From assembly GCA_017614055.1 (NCBI GenBank), contig JAGACP010000126.1:1-5522 (forward strand): a DNA stretch of 5,522 bases, read 5' to 3'. The notes under the pieces were generated by a model. The model made no database searches. It was not told where the DNA came from and saw nothing but the letters and a program-made list of their open reading frames with translations. The translations under genes and the position numbers were made by a program. The stretch is from Erysipelotrichaceae bacterium (GTDB taxonomy: Bacteria; Bacillota_I; Bacilli_A; Erysipelotrichales; Erysipelotrichaceae). Of this stretch, positions 1 through 5,522 are shown piece by piece; position 1 is the first letter of the stretch, and each line of letters begins with the position of its first letter.

Positions 1-178
1 AATTCCGGACATGAGTCCTGTATCGATCCGCTATCGGGGTCTTTTCCACCAGGAATGCGATCAGCATCACCAGGATGAACAGACACGTCAGATCAAAGCC
101 GTCGGCGATGAATCTTTTGAGCAGATAGGGCTTTGAATTAGGTTCAAGGTCCAGCTGCCCTTTATCGATCTCCGCCAT
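1..178 (-). CDS. RDD-family-like membrane protein (3' end cut off)
   Basis: Only the first 59 residues are visible; the frame is open to the window edge. It begins MAEIDKGQLD, followed by KPYLLKRFIADGFDLTC and a hydrophobic segment at about 31-44, then VEKTPIADRYR. The pattern Arg22-x-x-Ala25-x-x-x-Asp29 just before a membrane helix matches the start of RDD-family integral membrane proteins, which have several helices. The ATG at 178 is one nucleotide after the ATPase TAG (182-180), giving TAG-G-ATG, with no clear ribosome site at the normal distance, so translation is probably coupled by ribosomes ending the ATPase. No function can be assigned from this fragment. The family guess rests on one short motif. 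Confidence 0.7.
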   Translation of the reverse strand, partial: MAEIDKGQLDLEPNSKPYLLKRFIADGFDLTCLFILVMLIAFLVEKTPIADRYRTHVRN

Positions 179-179
179 C

Positions 180-2060
180 CTAGCAGAGCATCATATCTAT
201 CAGCGTAGAATAGACGGAAACGTCGCTGCTGTCGAATGCGATGTTGACGGTGGATGCGTTGAAATCCTTGTCCACATTGATAAGCAGCTCGTTGTCGCCG
301 TGTCTTACCTTGGCGAACCTTGCGTTTCCATAATCCAGACAGTCGACGACATCGCACTTCAGGCCGCCCTCGTCGACGATCCTGATCTTGTCTCTGTCGA
401 TACCGTATCTGTAGGTATTCTTGTAGCAGTTGTCTCCGTCGATCGAGTTGATCTTGTATCCGTTCTCGGCAGCCGCCTCAAGATGATAGTCTGATATGTC
501 GTAGAAGAAGTGCAGCACTCTGTCGTTGTTCTCCTTGACCTCGGTCTTCGAGAACGTGCCAAGCAGAGACTCCTGATCGCCTACGGCCTTGAGCAGCAGT
601 TCTTCGCCCTTGTACAGGTCGAGCTTCTCATTGGCCAGAGCGAAACTGTAGTCGTCGCCCTTTTTGACGTCATCCGAAACAAGCGCGAACAGATAAGAAT
701 CGCCGTTGTCCAGATAAGCCAGATTCTGCTTGTCCACCTTCTCCACCTTTGCGACCTTCAGGCTGAAATCCTTGCCCGGCACTATCGCATGAGGAGGGAT
801 GGCCAGAGTGACATCCTTTTCTGAGCCCAGGACTCTGCTGAACATCTCAGGCAGAGCGACCTTCCTGCCAAGTAATGCGAGCTTGTCTCCGTCGACCTTG
901 CAGTGAACGCTGTTGTAGTTCGGGATCTTGTTCATGAGCGTGACTTCCGTCTCGCTGTCGAAGAAATGGATCTTGTCCGGATTGAAGTTCGCATAGACGA
1001 CGTCATCGACCTTGATATCGTCCCTGTCGACGATCTTGACGGTGATGTTGTTACCCTCGTCCTTCAGCGAGAATTCTCCGAGATGATCTCCGAGCTTGCC
1101 GTATACGATGGTCTCGTTGCCCAGTCTCTCGATGTTGGTGATGATCATCTTCAGACCGTCGCCGTCCTTGTTGAGCGTCAGATGCTCCGGACGTACGCCA
1201 AGGATGACCTTCCTGTCGCCCTGGAGATAGTTCTCATGCACCTTGCAGACATTCTCGTAAGGGATCGTGACCGAATCGCCCTGGGCGAAACTGATCTTGA
1301 CCTTGTCCTTCTCTCTCTTCAGAGTCACATCGAAGAAGTTCATCTGAGGAGAACCGATGAATCCGGCAACGAACTTGTTGTAAGGCATGTTGTACAGATT
1401 CATAGGCGTGTCGATCTGCTGGACATAGCCCAGCTTCATGACGACGATCCTGGTACCCATGGTCATGGCCTCCACCTGGTCGTGGGTGACATAGATGAAA
1501 GTCGTCTTCAGGCTCTTGTGCAGAGCGGTGATCTCGCTTCTCATCTGGGCACGCAGTTTCGCATCCAGGTTGGACAATGGTTCATCCAGAAGGAAGACCT
1601 TAGGATCTCTTACCAGTGCACGCCCCAGTGCGACACGCTGCCTCTGTCCGCCTGACATGGCCTTGGGCTGACGATCCAGATAATCCTCGATATCCAGCAT
1701 CTTCGCAGCCTTCATGACACGTTCCTTGATCTCTTCCTCCGGCATCTTCCGGTTCCTGAGACCGAACGCCATGTTCTCATAGACTGTCATGTGCGGATAA
1801 AGGGCATAGCTCTGGAACACCATCGCGACGTCACGGTCTTTCGGCTCCATGTCGTTGACCAGAGTGTCGCCGATGAACAGGTCACCGGCCGTGATAGACT
1901 CCAGTCCGGCGATCATACGCAGAGTGGTTGACTTGCCACATCCCGAAGGTCCGACGAAAACGATGAACTCCTGATCTTCGATGTCGATCGAGAAGTCATT
2001 GACGGCCTTGTGGCCATTTTCGTAGACCTTGTAAATATGGGAAAGTTTCAGATTTGCCAT
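180..2060 (-). CDS. Sugar ABC transporter ATPase, MsmX/MalK/UgpC type, with tandem C-terminal TOBE-like extension
   Basis: A 626-residue cytoplasmic ATPase; typical MsmX/MalK is about 365-375. With ATG 2060 as residue 1, the ABC core is complete: Walker [10 protein letters not shown] 37-45, Q-loop Gln83 (FQSYALYP), signature SGGQRQ 136-141, Walker B FLLDEP with Glu160, D-loop SNLD 163-166, switch His193. Residues about 235-371 are the usual TOBE/MOP part, with LGVRPEHL at 287-294. Beyond this lies about 255 residues that look like two further copies: AIPPHAIV (near 420) and [10 protein letters not shown] (552-561) occupy the same place as LGVRPEHL, and each copy ends in a strand pattern like [18 protein letters not shown], or FDSSDVSVY. 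It should power maltodextrin import with permeases encoded outside the window. The substrate is inferred from the amylase. The alternative substrate class (glycerol-3-phosphate, as in UgpC) cannot be excluded by sequence alone. Confidence 0.93.
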   Translation of the reverse strand: MANLKLSHIYKVYENGHKAVNDFSIDIEDQEFIVFVGPSGCGKSTTLRMIAGLESITAGDLFIGDTLVNDMEPKDRDVAMVFQSYALYPHMTVYENMAFGLRNRKMPEEEIKERVMKAAKMLDIEDYLDRQPKAMSGGQRQRVALGRALVRDPKVFLLDEPLSNLDAKLRAQMRSEITALHKSLKTTFIYVTHDQVEAMTMGTRIVVMKLGYVQQIDTPMNLYNMPYNKFVAGFIGSPQMNFFDVTLKREKDKVKISFAQGDSVTIPYENVCKVHENYLQGDRKVILGVRPEHLTLNKDGDGLKMIITNIERLGNETIVYGKLGDHLGEFSLKDEGNNITVKIVDRDDIKVDDVVYANFNPDKIHFFDSETEVTLMNKIPNYNSVHCKVDGDKLALLGRKVALPEMFSRVLGSEKDVTLAIPPHAIVPGKDFSLKVAKVEKVDKQNLAYLDNGDSYLFALVSDDVKKGDDYSFALANEKLDLYKGEELLLKAVGDQESLLGTFSKTEVKENNDRVLHFFYDISDYHLEAAAENGYKINSIDGDNCYKNTYRYGIDRDKIRIVDEGGLKCDVVDCLDYGNARFAKVRHGDNELLINVDKDFNASTVNIAFDSSDVSVYSTLIDMMLC

Positions 2061-2065
2061 ATTAG

Positions 2066-2070
2066 CCTCC
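2066..2070 (-). promoter_or_regulatory. Ribosome binding site that fixes the ATPase start
   Basis: A perfect GGAGG lies 5 nt upstream of ATG 2060-2058. An in-frame TTG at 2072-2070 would add four residues but overlaps this site and has no upstream site of its own, so ATG 2060 is the true start. Confidence 0.85.
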
Positions 2071-2100
2071 AATTTTATATCTGATATATACTCTATCTAA

Positions 2101-2106
2101 ATTATA
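2101..2106 (-). promoter_or_regulatory. Possible internal promoter (-10 element) ahead of the ATPase gene
   Basis: The 52-nt gap 2061-2112 is strongly AT-rich and contains a perfect TATAAT on the minus strand, 41 nt before the ATPase ATG. No good -35 hexamer is seen at 16-18 nt; the best is GTGTCC, which lies inside the upstream gene. It may be a weak secondary promoter giving the ATPase extra expression independent of the amylase, or merely AT-rich spacer. Confidence 0.3.
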
Positions 2107-2112
2107 AAACAA

Positions 2113-2526
2113 TTAAACGAACGGGACACCATTTATATCCAGTTCATGAAGGATGTCGTCTATCCCCAGCGAAAGGGAATTGATGGTACCTGCCTCATTG
2201 CCCCTTCTGTCAAAGACATGATAGACATCGTCCTTCAGTTCCATCTTCTTTATGTCTTTAAGAGATATGCTGCTTTTCTTGAAAAGATAACTCATATATA
2301 ACACGCCGTCCTCGACATACGCATAGTCGGTCAGAAGACCGAACAGGACGAAAAATGACGCGATAGCCACGATCATCAGCATCATCGCGGCGAATATCGC
2401 CAGCATGTTCCTGCCAAACAAAGCCATAAGCAGTACGGTGGTCACAAGACAGCACAGAAAAGACAGCAGGGTGAAGATGAATGGACCCTTGCCTACTTCC
2501 GTTGATATCTTTCCGTGCCTGAACAT
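2113..2526 (-). CDS. Small membrane protein with PH-domain-like cytoplasmic tail
   Basis: A 137-residue protein that I do not recognise as a named gene. A short N-terminus is followed by two hydrophobic segments, about 15-37 and 41-64, separated by G-R-N, which fits a membrane hairpin. The tail, about 65-137, reads YAYVEDGVLYMSYLFKKSSI, then SLKDIKKMEL, a basic-acidic turn (DRRGNE) and a C-terminal helix DDILHELD. This strand order with a closing helix resembles bacterial PH (YdbS/YdbT or DUF-type) domains, in which a K-K-S-S-I, L-x-D-I pattern is common. There is no enzyme motif and no signal-peptidase site. Its position between a surface amylase and a sugar ATPase suggests an accessory role in the same operon, but nothing in it is carbohydrate-specific. 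The ORF call is firm; the fold is a guess. Confidence 0.8.
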   Translation of the reverse strand: MFRHGKISTEVGKGPFIFTLLSFLCCLVTTVLLMALFGRNMLAIFAAMMLMIVAIASFFVLFGLLTDYAYVEDGVLYMSYLFKKSSISLKDIKKMELKDDVYHVFDRRGNEAGTINSLSLGIDDILHELDINGVPFV

Positions 2527-2535
2527 ATCCTTATA

Positions 2536-2542
2536 CCTTCTT
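2536..2542 (-). promoter_or_regulatory. Ribosome binding site of the small membrane protein gene
   Basis: AAGAAGG directly follows the amylase TAG stop (2545-2543) and sits 9 nt before the ATG at 2526. A second AAGGA is too close to the ATG to serve. The tight placement indicates one transcript with the amylase gene. Confidence 0.55.
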
Positions 2543-4525
2543 CTAGAAATCGCTCATGTCGATGAAGCCCTGGTTCAGAAGATCGCCGGAGAAATCGACA
2601 CTCTGCTTCACTACGGCGCTGTCCCAGCTGTAAAGGTCCTCTATCTCGTGGCCTTTCTCGAATACTGCGATCAGGAAACCCTCCATACCATCGGTATCCA
2701 CCAGGACCGTACCGTCCTTTATCTTGTAATCCTGGCTCCAGTGACCCGGAGACCAGCTCCAGATATACAGATCATATTCGTCATTCAGATACTTCGGATC
2801 GAGATTCAGGATATTGAACATTCCCTTCTCTACCGTAGCCGAATGATAGGTGAAGCTTCTTTCGATCTCGTGCACGCCGTTCTTCAGATACAGGTGCAAT
2901 GTAACGGTATCTCCTTCAAGATGATCGTTGAGCTTTATCAAGTTCTCGTCCTTCAGATCTGCCTTGTTCGAAACATCGTCGTTGAACCAGTAACAGCCGC
3001 TCTCGTAATTCCTTGCGGTGATGGTTATTTCCTTCTCGCCGGTAAAGAACGGATTCCTGTCGGAGATCTCGAACTGCGGATGGATGTCCTTGCTTCTGGT
3101 GATGATCGCAACGCCGTTCTCTTCGAACTTCACATATGCGACACCGTCGCTCACCACCACCTTCTCTCCCGTAAGAGAGTCATAATAGTTTCCGTTGTCC
3201 ATGTGCGGAACATTCACTTCAACGACAACGTTCGGATCAACGTCTCCGACATTTATGATCAAAGCTCCCTGATCGTCAGGAAGTATCTTCTCGTTCACAT
3301 AGTAGGTGTCGTGCGCAGATTCATAAGAAGCAGCGTTGTAGAAACGGTTGTGGAATCTGTTCGCCGTAGCGACATTCTCCTGGGCGAAACCGAAAGAACC
3401 GGTCTCACCGACTTTCAGATCATCTCTCGGTCTTGCCAGATAGAGACCTCCCAGTCCCTTCTTGGCGGCTATGACAGCCCAGTATTTGGCTATCCTCGGT
3501 TCGGTATAATGCGTTCCGCCGCTGATATATTCGTCATGTGATTCCACCCACGCTATAAGTTTCTTCGGATCGTCATCCTTGAGACCCGCATTGAGGATCA
3601 TCGTCGGATCCTTCTGCGCCATGCAGCTGCGGTACTGCGCGACAAAACCGTCGTCAGTGACCACCATCATGGACGTATAGTAGGACAGAGGCCTTCCCGT
3701 AGGAGATGCCAGTATTTCGCCGTAGGCATAGAGATCCTTGCCTGTCTTTTCCTTGTAGTATTCCTTGGCCTTGCCCAGAGTCTCGTTCCAGAAGTTGCTG
3801 GCATAGTCGTTGTCCCTTCCGGTCTCGATATGCTTCGCCGCGTCGAAACGGAAACCGTCCACACCGGCATCGATGCATTCCTTCAGGAAAGACAGCACTC
3901 TTTCCTGCACATAAGGATTGGCGGTATTCAAGTCGGGGAGATTTCCCCACTGATAGACCTGGGTCTCGCTTCCCGTACCGGCGGCATTGGGATTGTGATG
4001 GAAAGTCACTCCGTGTCCGTCGGTATCCTCGTTGCGGTTGTTGTAAAGTACCGGCTCATACTCCGCCACCTCGGGATCGACCATCGGCGTACCGTCCGGT
4101 TCGACAGCGACATCGCCCGCATTGGACATGTGGTTGACCACCGCATCCACCAGGATGCATATGCCGTATCTGTCGGCCTCATTGCACAGGTCGATGAGAT
4201 CCTGCTTGCTTCCAAGAGGAGACTTGTCGCCGATCGAAAAACTCAGCGGCTGATAGAAAGCCCACCAGGCGGAACCGAAACTCTTCGGCTGCTGTGTAGG
4301 CATGGTCAGAACGTTCTTGAAGCCCGCCTCGGCTATCACGTCCAGATTGTCCATTATCTGCCTGTACGTCCAGTTGAACGCATGCAGCGTCAGACCATCC
4401 TGGGCATTCTCAGGAAGAGTATCCACATAACTGTCCGCGAAATCCTCGTATTCAGGTATCTTGTTTCCCGAAGAACAGGAAACAAGAAGGATCAGAACGG
4501 TCAGAATCGAAAGAACTTTTTTCAT
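2543..4525 (-). CDS. Lipid-anchored alpha-amylase, GH13 (AmyE-like, subfamily 28 type)
   Basis: A 660-residue secreted endo-alpha-1,4-glucanase. Residues 1-17 are a lipoprotein signal (MKK, hydrophobic stretch, LVSC) with Cys17 anchored. The four GH13 regions are intact: DAVVNH (127-132), GFRFDAAKH (224-232) with nucleophile Asp228, YGEIL with acid/base Glu270, and WVESHDEY with transition-state Asp331. The FDAAKHIE and WVESHD wording and QWGNLPDLNT (192-201) match the B. subtilis AmyE type. Domain C spans about 405-476. Two further regions follow: about 484-562 (ITITARNYESG, Ig-like or chitobiase-C-like), and about 563-660 (DLYIWSWSPGHW, then FLIAVFEKG, VKQSVDF), an aromatic-rich module possibly binding starch. 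It likely degrades starch at the cell surface to maltodextrins for the transporter energised by the downstream ATPase. The next gene starts 16 nt after its stop. Function is firm; the roles of the last two modules are inferred. Confidence 0.95.
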   Translation of the reverse strand: MKKVLSILTVLILLVSCSSGNKIPEYEDFADSYVDTLPENAQDGLTLHAFNWTYRQIMDNLDVIAEAGFKNVLTMPTQQPKSFGSAWWAFYQPLSFSIGDKSPLGSKQDLIDLCNEADRYGICILVDAVVNHMSNAGDVAVEPDGTPMVDPEVAEYEPVLYNNRNEDTDGHGVTFHHNPNAAGTGSETQVYQWGNLPDLNTANPYVQERVLSFLKECIDAGVDGFRFDAAKHIETGRDNDYASNFWNETLGKAKEYYKEKTGKDLYAYGEILASPTGRPLSYYTSMMVVTDDGFVAQYRSCMAQKDPTMILNAGLKDDDPKKLIAWVESHDEYISGGTHYTEPRIAKYWAVIAAKKGLGGLYLARPRDDLKVGETGSFGFAQENVATANRFHNRFYNAASYESAHDTYYVNEKILPDDQGALIINVGDVDPNVVVEVNVPHMDNGNYYDSLTGEKVVVSDGVAYVKFEENGVAIITRSKDIHPQFEISDRNPFFTGEKEITITARNYESGCYWFNDDVSNKADLKDENLIKLNDHLEGDTVTLHLYLKNGVHEIERSFTYHSATVEKGMFNILNLDPKYLNDEYDLYIWSWSPGHWSQDYKIKDGTVLVDTDGMEGFLIAVFEKGHEIEDLYSWDSAVVKQSVDFSGDLLNQGFIDMSDF

Positions 4526-4531
4526 GTTGTA

Positions 4532-4537
4532 TCCTTT
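4532..4537 (-). promoter_or_regulatory. Ribosome binding site of the amylase gene
   Basis: AAAGGA lies 6 nt before the ATG at 4525, directly after the hairpin arm. It supports the ATG as the start, which also gives a proper lipoprotein signal peptide. The T-A-T-T-T-A-T between stem and site could let folding of the hairpin influence access, but the site itself is outside the stem. Confidence 0.65.
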
Positions 4538-4544
4538 ATAAATA

Positions 4545-4568
4545 AAGGGCTTCGTAAAAGAAGCCCTT
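4545..4568 (-). terminator. Hairpin in the lipoprotein-amylase gap: partial terminator or mRNA-stabilising element
   Basis: On the minus strand AAGGGCTTC, loop TTTTAC, GAAGCCCTT form a perfect 9-bp stem with a 6-nt loop, 22 nt after the lipoprotein stop. Outward pairing can continue about four more base pairs with two G-U wobbles. The sequence after the stem is only TATTTAT, not a solid U run, so full termination is unlikely and the amylase ribosome site follows at once. Read on the plus strand, a T6 run (4577-4582) comes 8 nt after the stem, but no plus-strand gene needs it. The likely role is partial termination or 3' end protection of the upstream lipoprotein message, which is inferred. 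Confidence 0.6.
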
Positions 4569-4590
4569 CATCATAGTTTTTTACAGTTGA

Positions 4591-5522
4591 CTATTTCTTG
4601 ACAGCAGATACTACCGGAGCATCTCCTGAGAAGTCGATGGTTACAGTGTATGTGCCAGCTTCATCAGCAACCAGGTTGGCGCCGTCTTCAGCACCCCAGC
4701 TGTAGTCCCAGGCACTGTCGGCACGAACCTTGAATTCATCGCCGGCTGCCAGTTCAACATCTGCAGTCCACTTTCCGTCTTCGCCTGCTTCCATAGCAAC
4801 TACGCCGTCATCAGCCCAGCCGTTGAAGCCGCCGATTACTTCATAAGTATGATCACCGGCAACCCACTCCAGGATCTCTTCATAAGCGATACCGTCTCTG
4901 TCTTCCTTCTTGACAAGACCGATACCGTAGCCAGGAGTACCAGCTGCAGAAACAGCATTGTACTGAGCGCATACCAGAGTGTAGAGACCAGGACCGCCGA
5001 TGACTACAGGGTTGGAAGCCCAAGAGAAACCATTCTCGTCAGCTTCTTCCTGCCATACAGGCATGAACAGAGTAGCAGGAGTCAGAGACTCTGCATAAGC
5101 TGTCTTAGGATCTGAGATCCACTGATCTTCTGCATAGACAGTGTTGTCGCCATCCTGGTCAACAGAGCACTGAGCTACCTTGAATGCATAAGAGCCGTTT
5201 GCCTTGTGCATCTTGCCGTCGATCAGAGCGTCAGTCGTCCAGCCAGCATCGTTAGTACCGAATACGACATCAGTCATATACAGATACTTGACATCCTTGC
5301 CTGACAGAGCGTTGTAAAGAGCTTCATCAAGAGCCTTTACGTCATCCAGAGAGATGGCGGTCATTGAGCTTGCCTCATAGACAGCTGTGTCCTTGCCGTT
5401 CCATCCGTTCTCTGTGCCGTCAGCCAGCAGATACTGACCATGGACTACCCATGCAGCATGAGATTCGTCTGCCAGAGGTTCAGCCTTCTTGCCGCCGCCG
5501 TTAGAGCATGCAGCCAGTGCCA
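4591..5522 (-). CDS. Surface lipoprotein with C-terminal starch-binding-like domain (5' end cut off)
   Basis: The reading frame is open to the window edge, giving 310 whole codons (309 residues plus stop); the start lies beyond 5522. Residues 2-5 read L-A-A-C followed by Ser-Asn-Gly-Gly-Gly, a classic lipobox, with the lipidated Cys at 5508-5506, so this is a lipoprotein missing only most of its signal peptide. The mature chain is rich in Asp, Glu, Ala and Gly. Visible residues about 225-305 have the pattern YEVIGGFNGW, then W-T-A-D-V-E-L, FKVRADSAWDYSWG, a G-A-N-L turn and GTYTVTIDF. This resembles the starch-binding beta-sandwiches of SusE/SusF and the X25-type modules of pullulanases. The region 24-187 may hold a second, diverged copy. 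No catalytic motif is seen. Its place directly upstream of a surface amylase suggests glucan capture, which is an inference. It lacks GCG and GTG codons, which suggests high expression. A solute-binding protein is an alternative, but I see no such fold. Confidence 0.8.
   Translation of the reverse strand, partial: ALAACSNGGGKKAEPLADESHAAWVVHGQYLLADGTENGWNGKDTAVYEASSMTAISLDDVKALDEALYNALSGKDVKYLYMTDVVFGTNDAGWTTDALIDGKMHKANGSYAFKVAQCSVDQDGDNTVYAEDQWISDPKTAYAESLTPATLFMPVWQEEADENGFSWASNPVVIGGPGLYTLVCAQYNAVSAAGTPGYGIGLVKKEDRDGIAYEEILEWVAGDHTYEVIGGFNGWADDGVVAMEAGEDGKWTADVELAAGDEFKVRADSAWDYSWGAEDGANLVADEAGTYTVTIDFSGDAPVVSAVKK

Noticed and set aside
903..1655. Plus-strand open frame of 250 codons opposite the ATPase
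   Set aside because: Antisense to conserved ABC motifs; low-complexity V/D/L/R composition typical of a shadow frame, with no domain.
2058..2072. TTG start adding four residues to the ATPase
   Set aside because: The TTG overlaps the GGAGG site used by the ATG at 2060, and nothing upstream could serve as its ribosome site.
2095..2125. Catabolite response (cre-like) operator around AAACGAACGG
   Set aside because: On inspection it fails the cre consensus at several conserved positions, and I found no other match in the gaps between genes.
2405..3541. Long open frame on the plus strand opposite the amylase (378 codons)
   Set aside because: It lies wholly antisense to the well supported amylase and small membrane protein genes, has no recognisable domain, and is explained by codon bias of the coding strand.
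3830..4576. Plus-strand open frame of 248 codons running into the hairpin and T run
   Set aside because: The hairpin followed at a distance by T6 on the plus strand looked like its terminator, but its translation is antisense to the GH13 catalytic core and has no recognisable features.
4591..5364. Lipoprotein starting at the internal ATG 5364
   Set aside because: The frame continues upstream through a clear lipobox Cys at 5508-5506, so this Met is internal and the real start is outside the window.

Overview
This window looks like an interior stretch of a polysaccharide-use operon from a Gram-positive (Bacillota) bacterium, most plausibly a gut or oral Erysipelotrichia-type Firmicute. That placement is inferred from two lipobox-type surface lipoproteins (one an AmyE-like amylase), an MsmX/UgpC-type sugar ATPase with a long C-terminal extension, and purine-rich ribosome binding sites. 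No rRNA or housekeeping marker is present, so the genus cannot be named. All five genes lie on the minus strand, so transcription runs from high to low coordinates and the main promoter must lie beyond position 5522.

Layout in transcription order: (1) 5522-4591, a lipoprotein whose start is cut off by the window edge, with a C-terminal domain resembling starch-binding beta-sandwiches; (2) a 65-nt gap containing a perfect 9-bp inverted repeat; (3) 4525-2543, a secreted, lipid-anchored GH13 alpha-amylase of the Bacillus subtilis AmyE type with two extra C-terminal regions; (4) 2526-2113, a small protein with two membrane segments and a cytoplasmic tail resembling a bacterial PH domain; (5) a 52-nt AT-rich gap; (6) 2060-180, an MsmX/MalK/UgpC-type ATPase of 626 residues, well above the usual ~370, whose extra 255 residues look like two more copies of the TOBE regulatory module; (7) 178-1, the first 59 residues of a membrane protein resembling the RDD family, separated from the ATPase stop by one base.

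Read together: the first lipoprotein probably binds starch or maltodextrin at the cell surface, the amylase cuts alpha-1,4-glucan there, and the ATPase powers an importer for the products whose permeases are not in this window. The two small membrane proteins have no assigned role and may concern envelope placement or regulation. The first lipoprotein has a codon pattern expected of a very highly expressed gene (no GCG and no GTG in the visible part) and is followed by a hairpin, which suggests it is made in excess over the genes downstream.

The most unusual item is the triple-TOBE ATPase. I see no CRISPR array, insertion sequence, tRNA, rRNA or phage gene. The only gaps between genes are 65, 16, 52 and 1 nt, so no stretch over 300 bases lacks a gene.
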